Part shown: positions 10,271 to 25,600 of the stretch, in pieces | Numbering within the stretch: the first letter of the stretch is position 1 | Layout: every line of letters begins with the position of its first letter | Assembly: GCF_016097555.1 (NCBI RefSeq) | Contig: NC_054702.1 | Location: forward strand, 108,048,227-108,112,226 | Source: Gigantopelta aegis | Taxonomy: Eukaryota > Mollusca > Gastropoda > Neomphalida > Peltospiridae | Reading direction: 5' to 3' | DNA length: 64,000 nt | Translations under genes and position numbers: made by a program | The notes under the pieces: generated by a model | The model's database searches: none | What the model was told of the DNA's origin: nothing | The model's input: the letters and a program-made list of their open reading frames with translations, nothing else

Positions 10271-13200
10271 CTAAAATAACAAAATGAAAATTTAATTCAA
10301 CATAAAGAATAATACAATTAAAAATTGATACATTTTTGCAGATTTGAACTTACTTGTATGACGTTTATATTTATACACAGCTGTGTAATAGATTTGAACT
10401 TACTCTTCATGTAATTCGCTGTGTAATAAATGGATCTGAACTTACTATTGTGTAATACTCAGTTGTGTAATAATTAAGAATTGACCGCAGTGATTTTTTA
10501 GTTTATGAATTGAAAATAATGATGTGCACACTGTAAATTTGCAAGGAAATCATCCGAAGTATTCACATCTATGTGCAGGATTTAATATATGTCTGAATTT
10601 GTTTTGCTCAGCTTTAAATATGTTTGTAGTATTGTTTGTGTAAACTTCGTTCAGAAAAGTAAGCACCGTTAACCAATCAGATTGCTGTAAAGTGTACAGA
10701 TGAAAAGAAAATTTAATTCTTTAATTATGGACGTGCTCTTCTCATAATGCTCACCTGTTTAATAATTGGAATTTAATTCATTTTATGTCTCATGGGGGGA
10801 GGGGGGCTACTACATATTTTATGCCCAGAAGCAGATCGAGGAGGGCAGTGGACCCCCTCCTAAAAAGATTCAAGTGCCCCATGTTTTCTTCTTTTATATA
10901 TTCTTGGGATGTCCTTCTGATATCAATGTTTGCTCATGTGCCCTTTCCCCGTTAGTCCTCCGCTCCCCACAAACTATTTCATGGATCCACCACCATATAG
11001 TCTCTGTAATAATTATATTTCAACTTACTCCTCTCCTTCTGTAATGCTGAGATGTCGCTCCTGTTTGGTGGGTGGAGACTGTCCGGTGTTGGCACCGTTC
11101 ATCTTGGCGAACAGGTAACGCAGAACACGTTCCTTCTGCTCCAATGTCAGGTCAGAGATGTCCACCTTGCCTCCCACATTGTATCTAGTAATTACAACAG
11201 GGCATAATGTTTAATACTGTTATCACCACATATACTATAAATACAGGACTATATAGAGATCATGGCACCTGGTGCATCATTATTACACATGAATAAATGG
11301 TTTTTCACCAAAGCAATTTCATTTAATAGATGCAAAAAAAAAAATAATTTATGCTAGCATACATGTACATTTAGGTAAAAAAGTACCTTTGTAATATTTA
11401 GTAAAAATCTTTCACCTAAAAAAAAATTCACCAAAAAAGTGAAATGAAGCCTTTAACTTTATTTTTATGAATAATACACTAAGATATTAGCAATATTGGC
11501 CTATTCTACTGCACCACAATACATTTTTTATTGTTTATTTAAATACTGTATCTTTTTCTTTTTTTTTCATTTTGACTACCCGGTATATACATTTAAAATT
11601 CTAAAATGTAATCTTAAATATTTTTCATATTGTAATACTATATGGTATAAGTACAAATACGGTGTATATCAACTTACTTCAGTTGTTTCCTGGGCATTAG
11701 TAATTGAAAGATGCGAATAAAAAGAGAGATTATATTAGACAACTTGACCATAACTGGGAACACAAGACACTGAATTCATTCTATATTGTGATTTAAAGCA
11801 AAATGTGGGAATAAATTTGCCTCTAACATTTAAACAGGTGTAAGAAAAAACTGAAAAATGGGGATTGGGGGTTATTTCGGGAAAGGAATGAGATAAAGTA
11901 AATGAAGGTTAAAGGTTGTTTGAAAAAAAATAATGATAGAATGCAAAGATGTAAAACAAAAAGGCATTATTATGGTGAATTATGGGTATTTGTGCTACAG
12001 GATGAATGTGACTAAAACGGATGTACTTTAAAGGAGTGACTATAAAGCGTTGATCTACATCTACACTGGGAATCTACTACCCTAGTGAACCATAACACAT
12101 CATGAGGAAATAACAGTATTAAACTAGAATGATGAAATATTGTATATACATACAAAATTCCTATTTTACCAGTATAATATAAAAGTGAATTTTATTTTTA
12201 AGATGAAAGTATATTTATAGAGAGGATTCGTCACAAGTGTATTTTAATATGTAAAATATTAACCGAGTTTACGTTAATCATATTTGTTGAGGCTCTGCCA
12301 AGACAAATACTGATTAACTAGACAAGGTTGATATTTTACATATTAAAAAACACGAGTAGCGAATTCTGTTTATCCTATAACACTTCTAAATAACATTTTC
12401 ATATTTAGTAAATTACAGTTCTAAAGTAGTCTCTATCAGCAATATAATGTCATCATAATTAGCACAAATTAGTGTGATGTCATGCATTTTAACTAAATCT
12501 TATCAAAATGTTACACTTAGGTATACAGGTCTTGTTGGCTTGTAAATAAATGACCCTTTGACAGCAACACATTATTACCGAGAGACTTTGCAAATCTGCA
12601 TGTACCTTTAAATTTGCATACCATTATTAACCGGGTTAATACACTAAATTATCACATGGGTTTATGACATGGATATCATGGGTAAGTTATAGGATAAAAA
12701 GATATATGTATATATTACAAAAATACATAAAATACAATATTATCATGTATACAATACTTGAGTACATTTATTTTGATTCACAAAGAATTTAGTATGTTTT
12801 GACTCTTTTATTTTTTTATATTTAAATCAAATTATTAAAACTTGATATATGTATGACATTAAATTTTGACAACTATAGGTCTATCTTTTAACTGAACAAA
12901 AATATTCATGCTTCCCACTGACTTGATGACCCTATTGGTTTTACTGCTTGTGTGTGTGTTATTATATGATCATGTTAGTCTGGGAGTGTATAAAATATTG
13001 CTTAAAATAATATTTGTGTAAAAAGATAAAACATTCTGTTAAGTCAGAGTAAACAAACATTGCTTCACACTAACAATGTTCAAATTTGAACATGAAGCAT
13101 AACAACAACTGCTTCAAATTCACACTGGTTCTATTTTTCTATATTTGCATTGGTACATCACCAAGTACAGTCACACATGCTTTAACTGGTACCGAGTATA

Positions 13201-15980
13201 GCAACCACCTGTTAATACAGGACATTTCATGTATGATACTTTAAGCACACAAATGTAAGAAGTGTATATCATGAAATTAATGAGAGTAAGGTTGTTGGAG
13301 GGGATTTGTTTGGGGGTTTTTTTTAGGGTGTGCGTGTGGGTTTTTTTTATGTGATTATTATTATTTTATGCCAGACACACATTAATATGCACTGTTGTGT
13401 TTACCAATGGTCACATACCAAACAAATAATTTGATGGCACACAATCTGCATGATACACAGTACTTTATGTCTGATGGTGACATGTTCAGGTGGCCTGTAT
13501 ATATCCAGGTAGGCCTGTGTATAGATCATAATTCAGAATACTCACAGCCTCTCTGCTGCTTCCAAATCCTTGTACACATTGTTAGTGCTGGATTCTGATT
13601 TGACGAATGTTCTGATCTTGGGGTACTCTCCCTTGCCAGCATGTGCGGCAAGCATCCGGTGATGGTAAGCCACTTGGGCATCATGGCAATACTGGCTCCT
13701 GGAATTACCATACAGGTCAAAAATTATCTTTATGAAATTGTGAAACTTGAAAATAATAAGTCTTACCAACTGCTTCTGAAATAGGGTTCACAGCAAACTA
13801 AATGGGTAAATGAAATCGAACTCGTCCAGTGTTAATATTAAAGCCTAAGCAACTGATCATCAAATACTATTCTAGCTACATTCAGTGAAAACTATTATAC
13901 TAGATTTAAGCAAGATGCATTATAGAGATATGTGGGCAATTAGTCAGCATCAAATACTATTCTATATGATGCACACTGGGGTATAGGCAGTATTTCTAAA
14001 GGTGGTTCAAGGTTTAACGTAACTAGGGTAAATGTAACAGCCATTCACAAAAAATAAGAGGACAAACTAAATTAGGTAAATATGTCCTGTATCTCAAACC
14101 AAACAAATTGTAAAACACATGTACACAGATTGAGTATAAAAAGTAAACATTATATTAAAACATGGTTTCCTACTAAGAAATTGGCCAATGATAAAATATT
14201 TCTTAAATCATATACATGTAAACATTAAATAGATATTGGTGGTATTTGTTTACATGTCATCTATATTTACTAGCAATGGGTGAATGGAATGGTATCAGAA
14301 GTAATAATTAACACACTACTTATAATGTAATATGTATTTATCAATGTATGCTGTTATATACTGAACAAAATAAGAAACTTCTGCTAACTTTGCTTGAACA
14401 TAACTTGATGAAAGCAAACGGGGGAATAATTGTTATATATGCGTTTAAAGAGTGTTCCATGATGCATCTTCTGGTGCAAAAATCATGGCCATAGGTTAAC
14501 AGAAACTGGGAGAAATTTTTACCAAGTGTGGTAGGTGTTAAAAAAAAAACCACCCACTTAATAACGGGTATGACCACCTCTTGAATTGACCACTGCAGTG
14601 CAGGTGCATAGAATTGACTAAAGTATTGTTCCATTCCTGAATGAGCGCTTGACGAAGTTCATTGACGTTAATTTTTTTACAGTTTTTGAAGCGTTTTCGT
14701 TCACTTGACAACAATGTCAGTAAGACGAGTAAAACAAATTGACCGAATACTACACGGGACATGTCGAACCATGCATGCACGTGCAAATTGAACTTCACGT
14801 TGTCGACGATTAACAGTGCAAAAATAATCGATAAAATTCATGAATCCTGATAATACAGCTCAAGGCTAATACTACCAATATAATTTCATTACACAATGAA
14901 TTCTTTAACACAACAAATACTATATGTACAAATCGGAAGTTTCTCTTTTTTGTTCAGTATATTTTCTTAATGAAAATGCTGACAATAATAATCTTAGATT
15001 CTAAATTATTATCTAATGATATAATGGCATACTGCATGTACATCTCTGTATACACAAATCAGTGATATAAAAACAATGTTTAGGCCATGATATAATTAAA
15101 ACAATGCAATATAATAATAATCATTACTGCAATGATCATATATTACATCATAATTTTAAAGGAAATATTCTAGTCATAGTAGTACAGCCTATATCTATGT
15201 AAAAACAACCCCTGCAATTAGGAAAATGTCCACGGCAAAAAAAAACATGCCATTGAAAAAACCCTGAATATAGTCCCACGGCAAAAAGGTACTGTGGAGA
15301 ATTAAAGGCTCCATGACATTGCCGTTTACTGTGGGCAACTGCAGGGGTTGAAGAATCTAGGCATATGTACATGTTGAAATTGTGTGACATGATTATGAGA
15401 GTTGTATTTGAAAAGGACCAAAAAACCTTGTAAAAATAATTCTTTGAATCAATCAGCTGATCAGGGCCCCGATTTTACAAACGATCTTAGGACTAAGATC
15501 ACTTTATGTGCATAATTGCCGTATGCACTTATGGTGATCATAGCACTAAGATCACTTTAGGTGCATAATTACCATATGCACTTACGGTGATCGTAGCACT
15601 AACATCACTTTATGTGCATTATTACCATATGCACTTACAGTGATTGTAGCACAGGAGATCACTTCATAAAAAGGGGCCCCGATGTCATAAACATGTTTTT
15701 GTGTAATAAAATATGACATTGTTTAAACTCTAGATTTCTTGAGATTACCAGTATTACCAGGACAAATGTAGACATCTGTTATAAAAGGTAATTCATAATT
15801 TAAACTCTGACAAAATGCATAATAACCATGTGTATACAGTTAAAAACAAAATTTAAAGTGACACTGAACATAAAGTGAGTGTTAAAATCTGTACAGGTGT
15901 TGGTGGTTTGTGATACATACATATACATGTATATCTGTTACAAAATGAACATCATGTGTTACATTCAAAACACTGGCCAT

Positions 15981-16013
<33 letters not shown>

Positions 16014-19000
16014 TTCAGGTCATGGATTGAAGCCCAGTATGTGCAAGTGTGTCCATTATAATTAAGTACACATGTAGCCTGCTAACTACTACCTGTTTGG
16101 GTAAACAAAGCACACTAAACTGACATTCAAATACTTACCCAAACAATTTGCCAAACCAGTATATAGTGAGTGACATAACTATACTCATTAAATTAAATAA
16201 TGTTGCTTGAAGTGATTTTAATATAATAATGCATATATGACGTGTATTTATTTGGTGAAAAATAATGAAAATAAATATTAAATGAAAAATTACCTTTTCC
16301 CCTATTAATAGTCAGATGCAAAAGATTCAATACATTAACAATATATTTTATAAGAAATTATTTTGCTAACATTTGCAATATATTTTTCATTCTTTGAAAA
16401 AACTAACTCACAGATGTCAAATATTAAATAGTTACTATAAATATACAAATTAAGTTAGTATTTGTTCACTACCATCAATTTTATGATTAATCATGGTGAA
16501 CCTACCATGGTTACTAACAGTCTTAGACAATATTTAATGTTAATTTACAAAGAAGGATGCAGCTCAGTGGTAGAGGACTCGTCTGAGGTGTGATAGTTCG
16601 CAGGATTGATTGCCCTCAAGGGATTCTATTATTATCCCATTCCAGCCAGTGTCCCATGGCTTGTACATCAAAGGCTAAGCTACGATTTGTCCTGTCTATG
16701 GGAAAGTGCATGTTAAAGATTCCATTCTGCTTATTTGATAGGAGTTGCCTATGTGGTGGTCGCAGCTTTTCACTATTTATTTCTCGACTACGTGTTGGAA
16801 CAATCATGTTAAGACACCAAATAGCCCTAATTTAAATGTGCCAAGGGGTTGTTAAAACTACAAACATCCTTTCTTTTCTTTACAAAATAAATTACTTAAA
16901 AACTGTGTGTGTACCGATGTATATTATTCTCACATTAAGGAAGCAAACAGACTAAATGTCATATTGGCAGATCAGGATACTGCCATGACAATAACTAAGG
17001 CCTATGTGAGCTAAGATCTAGATGTCACTACATTTACAGTACAAGGGAAAACAACTACTAGTACAGGTTCTTAGGTTAGGTATACATCATACTCAACCGT
17101 AACTAACAAATGCATTAACAAATAATTAATTCTCCATTAAGTGTACAAGTACCAATTATGTTAGGACCAATGTAAATGCATGAATGCACATAACATGTAC
17201 ATGTAGTCTGATATGAATAACACACTAGTGTAGCCAAAGGGGTCACACATACTTTTTTCCCCACTAACTTTTATATTTGACCCCCATAACATCTGTAAAT
17301 AAAGTGCCCCCCCCCCCCCCTCCTAATATGGGTGCCCCCAATCCATAAAGTCCTGGCTATATCTATGGATTGATACAACTGTGTTCAGGGCCGTACCCTC
17401 CGGGGGGGGGGGGGGGGGGGTGGTGGTGGCAGCTGCCCCCCCTGAGAATCAATATATATCTCCAGTAATAGAGAAATGTTTAATCTTTATAGTATGTTAA
17501 AAATTATTTATAAAATTTAGTGCCCCCCCATGGATTTTGGTCAGGGTACGGCCCTGGTGTTCAAAATCAAATCTCTGAACAGTGGAGTCCAAAGGATGTT
17601 TTGACAAGCTTGTGATTACTCCCAGGAATCACATCAGGTGTTTTGGCTATAGGAAGACTGCCAATCCCAGACCAAAGACATATAAAAACACTAACTGATG
17701 TATTTGATACGAGGGTCTCTTTTCTATTGATGTTTTATTATCCGTTTTTCAATCGTTGACCTTTATCTGAGGCACCCATTAAACAATATAGTTTTTGTAC
17801 AAGGTTGTTGTTAAACATTCATTGATTAATTTATTCATTCGGCTTTTTGTTACTGCCAAAATGAACTCCAACAATACATAAAATGTGGACTGGAATTCAC
17901 TGGCACACAATCTGAGACCATGATGATCTATACAGACGGGCAACATGATCGTGCATAATATTAATAAAATCCATTAGGAGATAAACATATTCTCATTTCA
18001 TTAACAATAAGAACAGGAACAGTGAACTTAAGTCACGTAATACGTTTATTAAAATATTTTTCCAGACTAAAGTTGCTGATATTTGTTTATGTATCCAAAA
18101 TAAAGTGAAGACCAAAATCACTACTCACTGATTGGCACTGATCTCCGCCTTCACTTGCTCCAGTGAATCAAGGAAAAATCTTTCCAGTTCAGTCCGCTGG
18201 TCGAGGATATTCTTGGCAAGCCTTTTAACCCGGCTCATTTCCTTTGACTTCATCTCTATCACACGCTGCAGCTGTCTTATTTCCACCTTGGAAGCCTCAT
18301 TTTCAATGCTAGCTTTCATTATTAAGGAATCTTTTTCAGATTCAAATTCTCTTACAACATGACTCAGGGACTTTTCCAGTGTTTGTACCTTTTCTTGAAG
18401 CTTTAATATAAAAAAAAAAATTATCCAATATTTATCAGTAATTTTGCTTCTAAATGAAAAATTATATAATAAATTTAATATGCCCTAACACTGTCAAAAA
18501 TGGTCAAATCTCCATGAAAGTCAACCTTGATCTGGAACGCCACATGATCAAGCTCATTATCTTGAGGTATTGCAAAAAGTCCAGAAAATTATATGATGGT
18601 CCAATGGACAGACTGACAAAACCTATAGACGCCTCTTGTTAGACTGGTAGAGGACCAATAAATCCTGAATGTCCCTGTGTATTAGCAGACTTTTCAAGTC
18701 TAAATACCATCATGAGAAGATGGGTTGTCCAATACACAGAGTCAATAAAAAATGTCTAAGAAAATAAAATATTGGCATGTACAGAAATGTGATACTAAAT
18801 ATGTTGGTCATTCTAGACTTCAAAACATCACTGTTGCATTATTTAACCAGTATTTTTAACAGGATCTATTAAGTCCCATATCAGAGTCTATTTGTTTGTT
18901 AGATACACACAATGAGAAATGAAAACAAATGTATTTTATTTTTATCGTGTCGACAATTTCTGGCTAAAGCCACCTACTAGATGGACCTATATTTGGCACC

Positions 19001-22000
19001 AAATGTGTTATGTGATCAGAATCATAATTAAGTCTTTTTATGACCACTGACATTTTATCCTCAACTGCTGATTTAATTGGTCAGAACTGACTTACTTGTT
19101 TATTCTGCAATTCCTAATAAATGATTACAAACTACATTTTATTAGTGAAAAACAGTGGAAGTGATAGTTTAAAATGCATTCATTAATAATCAGAATGTAT
19201 ATGAAGGTGTTATTTGTAGACAGGTGGAAGTGCCATAAAATGCCCATAACTATTACCGAGTTGATAGTTTGTTTCATTTCATATTTAGTTTCTGTTTTAT
19301 CAGTAGTAGGTCAGTATTATTTCCAAATATTTATATATATAAAATGTAAGAGAAAAAAATAGAAAGCAAATTGTAACTGTCTTTTTAATCTGATCATTCT
19401 TCCATACTGCCAGTATTTTCCCATATATTTTTTTAACTCTCACCTTTTTTATTGTTTCTTTTTGTTGTTTAGTTTGGATGACTTTCTCTTGGATCATCAG
19501 ATCATTAGTTTTCTTTAATTCATTCAACATTTCATTTTCCTCTTGCAGTTTTTTCACTTCATTTTTCAGCATCTCTCCTTCTTTCATGTGATAGTTCAAA
19601 GCTTCTGCTTGACGGACATTTTCTTTGTAAACTGATTTTGTTGTTTCGTCAAGGTTACTGAAAATGTTGGAGTAGGTTTTTTTTACAGTCGTTACAATAA
19701 AATAAAATGTTGGTGAACATATGTTATTAACAGATGGATAAACATAACCTAATATTTGTGTGTGTGAAAAAGTTAATATTTACAAGTTTTATCTTTAAAG
19801 TTTTGTTGTTGGGGGTTTGTGAAAAAGCTAATATATTTTTATCTGAAAAGTTAACTCAGTAATGTTTATATTTTCAAACTCCCCCCCACCCCTCACCCCT
19901 CAATATTTAGGTATTTTTTATATTTATTCAATATAATATCCAAACACTTTTTAAAGATTATTTTTAAATGGGTCTTACGCTATTGCTTCTGTGTGTGCTT
20001 TTTGTGCCAACTCAGCTATTTTCTGGTTTGCTTCTTGTTGTAATCTCATCTGAAAATAAAAGTAAACAGTCAAGTGTTTTGTCATCATGCATTCTTTGAT
20101 CTTTTATTTTGAAACTTTATTCAATCTTTTGACTGTAAACCTAAGACAAAAGATCAACTATTAAGATAAATGTCTGTCCTACCAATCTTCAGAAGGAGAA
20201 CGTTATTTTGTGCATAAACTTGAGAAGAGTAAAATAATATTACCTTTTCTTCAAAGAATTTTTGCTCCATTTGTGTCAGAGTGGTTTTATGTTCTCTGTT
20301 GGCAGTATGCATTGCCTCTTTAATCTAAAAATATAAAAACAAAATATATATATATATACATTAAAAAAACCATAATTTACTTTTAAACAAAATAATTAGA
20401 GAGGATTATATTTGAAAACAAAAACACTTTTGAATTAACATTAGTATCAAATACAAAAAGAATTCATGAAAGGCTTCAATAGAGTTTACACATCAGGAAA
20501 AACACAAGATTACACATGACTTTTAACTGAATTTCACATATTACGACACTACATAAATGCTTCAATTCTTTGAAAAAGAAATCAGATGTATTGTGTACAA
20601 TATCATAATAAATAACCAATTACAGTCATTCACACAGAGAATGCCTTTTTTCATAATATGGAATTTACTATAAGTTATTTATTTCTGAGCCAATCGTTTT
20701 CTAAATTGCGCACAAAAATAGTATTTTATTGTTCTTTTCAAAACTCTTTTACTTTTCTTCTTATATCAAAACAAACTGAAATTATTTTTAAAAAAACAAA
20801 CATTTTTGTAGGAGGATGGGATGGACTATAAGTATTTTCCCACAAACCTCATCCAGTTCTTTCTGCATCTGTCCACGTTTTCGACGGAATTCCTTTACTA
20901 GTTTGAGCTCTGCCTGCATCATCTCAACTTCCCGACCCTTTTGTGCGAGTTTCTCCTCCAACTCATTTATCTGTTTGCTGAAGTCTTCACAAATGGTTTC
21001 TTTTTCCTTCCTGTGCTCTTTCTTGTTCTCTTGAATCTGCTGCTGCAATCTCTCCAACTACAAATCATAATCATCACAGTCAACCATTAGATATGCAGCT
21101 TTATTCCATAGGCAGAGATGTCATTCATAAGCTACTGACAGTGATTTTTCATTATCTATTTAACAAATTTTAAAATTCACAGAATAAATGTTTCACAACC
21201 AGGTGCCAATGTTTTGTAATCTAATTTGTGATTGTTAATAACCATATGTTTTTGATAGCTCATTCCCATTTGTATAAACTGATAAAATTGTGTCATTCTT
21301 CTAGGTTTTGGTATCAAGCTGATTATGTCACATAACATTTGTAGAAGTATAACCAGCTATAATTTCACTATCACCTGCTATTTCTATTTTTAATAACATA
21401 TCACTGCATAAGTACTATTTTAACATACAACAGGCACCAAAGTCAGCCAATATATATATATATATATATATACACAGTAGAATCTCATTGGCTCAAACAC
21501 TGTCGGTGCATCAAAGTCTGTTCGACCCATCGGGTAGTTCGAACCATGCATTCGGCCGTTGTCAGGTGCTTCTGTAGCACAAAAACCAATTGGAACACCT
21601 CGCATATTTCCGTAAAACTGGCTTGGGTGAGATGGTCCGATTGACTCATGAGTAACGAAGTCATCGTCAAATGTCGGATGAGATACATATTTGTAACTAT
21701 TATTTATCACCGTTAAATATACAAATAACAAACACACTGGTAGTCTGTATTTATAAATATTTATTTCTTTAAAAAATCGTTCTTTACTATGCTGTTGTAG
21801 AATCTGTTGCGACATATTGACAACGTTGATAAAAAATGAATGCATGAAGCACAGGCGGAGGGCCTTTACCTGTTATTGTTGCAATCACTACATTACAATG
21901 ATCTCTCCTGTATTTCAAGTTAAAAACAGAATATGCCGACGCTCAGTCTTAGAGTAGCGATTAAAATGATAAAAGTAAACCGGCGAGGCCTGGCTAGGCT

Positions 22001-22451
22001 CACAAATTGATTGGTGTTACAGGCAAGGTTCAATCAGCTAACGATTGTCGTAGTACAATTGTCTGTACTAGAAAGATAATTACCGATAGGTGCTAAATAA
22101 ACAACACGATAAGCCGGCATATGATTTAGGATGAATTCGTTCCACTTCCGAATTTATAATAACTTACTTTAAGACTGACGTAAAAGGGTCGATAACAAAT
22201 TCGTACATAAATATTTTTTGTATTTCTTTGGATAGACTTAGTCGTTCGAGCTAAATATGTTTAATTTTACAGTTCGGACCAATAAACTGGTTCGAGAGAA
22301 AGCTTCTGTTCGACCCTAGGGGTATTCGACCAATCAGCACCAAAATAAAAGGGTTTAATAGAGAGAAAAAATCGGGACATTGTTCTTGGTTCGAGAATAC
22401 CGGTAGGTTCGACCGTTGGGCATTCGAGCCAATGAGATTCTACTGTGTATA

Positions 22452-22486
<35 letters not shown>

Positions 22487-22628
22487 TACCCCCTTTTTCT
22501 TAAGTAGTTTTTCAAAATGTAATTGCCATAGAGAGCCAACAAATAAACCTTATTCCTGTTGAAGTAAAAAGTTGCCAGTGTTTTCACTGGGTGAAAATTA
22601 AAGGAGGGTGGCCGCATGACATCTCACC

Positions 22629-22695
<67 letters not shown>

Positions 22696-25600
22696 AAGAA
22701 GAAGAAAAGCATATATGTGTTGGTTTACTTTGTAGAATGACGTAATCCTTATTTTGCCCCTCAGTATTTGGTAAAAAAAAATTGTGTATGAAATACAAAC
22801 CGACTCGTCTTTTATGTACTGTTTGTTGAACCAGAGAGGTTGTCGGTCTGACATTCAAGTACATAAAAGACAGAATGACCGTTCTGATCATGTGACAAAT
22901 TTGGCATCAAATAAGTGTTTTTTCAGTTGGAGATTGCCTAATCAATAAAAAATTTAATGTTTTCATTGGGGGGGAGTGTGCATTTCAAAATAGCAGAGAT
23001 AGGTGCTGTAAAATATAGTAGGGTGCAGGAAAATAAAGAGGGGCGCAGAAAAATAAAGGAAGGCAGCAGAATGTGGCAAAATGCAATAGCGTGGCAAAAT
23101 GCAATAGCATGGCGGGCCGCCCTGTTTTAATGGAGAAGCGAGAACACTGAGTTGCTATATTCATGATATTCAACCAGTATAATAAACATAGTATTCAACC
23201 TGTTGCTATAATTATGGTATTTAACCAATTTATATAATCATATTTCTGCAATTGATATAATCATGATATTCAACCAACTTATATAATCATATTTAACCAA
23301 TTAATATAATCATGATATTCAACCAGAGCTATAATTGTGGTATTCAACATGTTGCTATAATCTTCATATTCAAACAATTATTATATTCAACTAATTGATA
23401 TAATCATGATATTCAACCAATTGATATTAACTTTATTCTTTACAGAACATTTAAATTGTGATCACTGACTCACCTTCAAGTCTTTTTCCTGATCCTGCTT
23501 CTTCAAGTATGTGATGACATCGATTGTGTCCTGTTCTGTGTTTATCATCTGAGTCTGCAACGCATCGTTCTCCAGCATCAGCTTTTTGGCACTTTCCCTG
23601 TGATAGGACATACAAGACATACAAAAATGCAACTGTGTCAGCATTTAGTTAGATTTTGTGAACCACCAAATCAGCACTGGAAATGCAACATTCAAGCATA
23701 TAAAGATGCTCATAAGATGTTCACTGTCAGAAGTATTGTCTGGAAAGCCCCCAAAAGGTAACCATGAAGGTATAGAATAAAGCATATATTCACCATCAAA
23801 CAAAAACTGCTGGTTATTTAGAAATGCAATAAATATATCTCAAAATGCACAACCAAAATTAGTAGATTCAAAAAAGTGGATGAAGCCTTGCCGACATGTG
23901 GTAATGACTGCTGGTTACCGGGTTAAAAAGTAGAACTGTATGTGTCATTCGACTGTTATAAGCTGGCCATTTCACTGAATAATCCATATATTCATCCATA
24001 TGACTTAATTTATAATTTTAAAAAGATTATTAATTAAATTTAGTTTTCATGTACACTTTATGGCAATCTCATTGATTGAACAGTATTTACGTCTTAGCAT
24101 TCACATCTCCATGAACCAATAAAAAGTAAGCCATGTCTATATATACATACCCTGACTAGTACTACAAAAGGATTAAAATTATCAATGATCAATATGGTAA
24201 TATCTTAAATGGCGCCTCATCACTTCAATTTTTCTTACAATGAGGTCTATATATATGATTAAATTATACATATAAATTTACTTATACAAATGTATACGAT
24301 TTGACTTCAATTATTTTTTGGTTTATGCAAGTATGAACAAACAAAAATAATATGTACACTTTTGTATGACCCATGAATAGCATGAGTACTTAACAAAACT
24401 GTACACATACTCTTGAAGAAGTCTGTGCATAAGATACACAAAACATCAGCAATCAGCAAAGGAGTTAACGTGCACATTCAGAGCAAGCAGTTGTAGTGCA
24501 CGCCTGTCTTGGGCACAAGAGCCGGCCTCAATTTATATTCTTTTTAACTTTGTTGTCTTTCTTAACATAGATGGTTTTAAAACAAAAATGTTTTGTTTTT
24601 TTAAAAGGAAATATACAGAGACTGTTCCTGTGAATGAATTGAAATAATTATGGAAAAGGTATGCCAACTTCTGATGGAATCTTGGATGGCACTTTGATGC
24701 CTAACCACCTACCTGAACTCTTGTTTTGCACGTTCTGATATTCCCAGTCGAGTTTCCCATACTTTAGAATTGGCTGCAGCAATAGCAAATAATGATTCAG
24801 CTTTCTTTGATTTCTTTGCTCCTTTCTTCCTGTTAATAAAAAAGAGGTGGATCATATTTCAGCTTTCTTCCTCTTAATGCCTAGTATCATTGTCAAATTA
24901 ATAACAATATTAAGAATTAAAATGCTGTTGATTGTTAATGCAAATGAATGAATGAATGAATGAATGAATGAATGAATGTTTAACGAATGAATGGGGTCTA
25001 TAACAAGCAGATACCGTTGTTTACAGGTTGGTATTTTGTTATTTTTGTTATTTTTCATAATTCTGGACAAAATATTAATTTTAACTTTCAAAACATGAAA
25101 GAAATAAAAAGTGCCTTTTGTCAAATATATCATATCAAAAAATTACTGTTGGATATGTTTTATTTACTGTGTACGAAGCCAAAACAAGTGTGCGAAAAGT
25201 GACTGCCATTGACCTTAAACTTGTTCACAACCACACCAGTGCCAAGTTGAAAAAATATATTAAATTTAGGGTCTTTAAGTTCCATAACACATCAAAGGCC
25301 TAGGTACGTACTTTCTTGTCTTTGGGAAATTGTGTATGCATGCTTCTGAAAGGGGAAAAGTGAAAGAACGACTGTCTTATTTGCATATAATCTATTTTTT
25401 ATTGATCCATTGAATTTAGGGCACCATTTACATGCCGTAACATGGTCATGGTAGGTTACACAAAAGTAAAATGGGTTTCCTGAATTTGTTTTGTGTAAAC
25501 CATAAATAAGTTATAGTCCGTCACATCCTCGTACAAAAATGTTGGGGGATTTTGTAAATAATTTCAGTTTGGTTTGACTAAGAAAAATAATAAGAGTGTT

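Noticed and set aside
18125..18130. In-frame TGA at the end of BBOF1 exon 8
   Set aside because: It overlaps a consensus gtgagt donor, and exon 9 continues in phase with conserved BBOF1 sequence.
21420..21845. 141-residue antisense frame, the longest in the window
   Set aside because: It lies inside and beside the pogo-like inverted-repeat element and runs into (TA)n; no domain and no splice or promoter support.
22598..22891. Poly-Phe frames
   Set aside because: Artefact of the 63-base A tract read on the minus strand.
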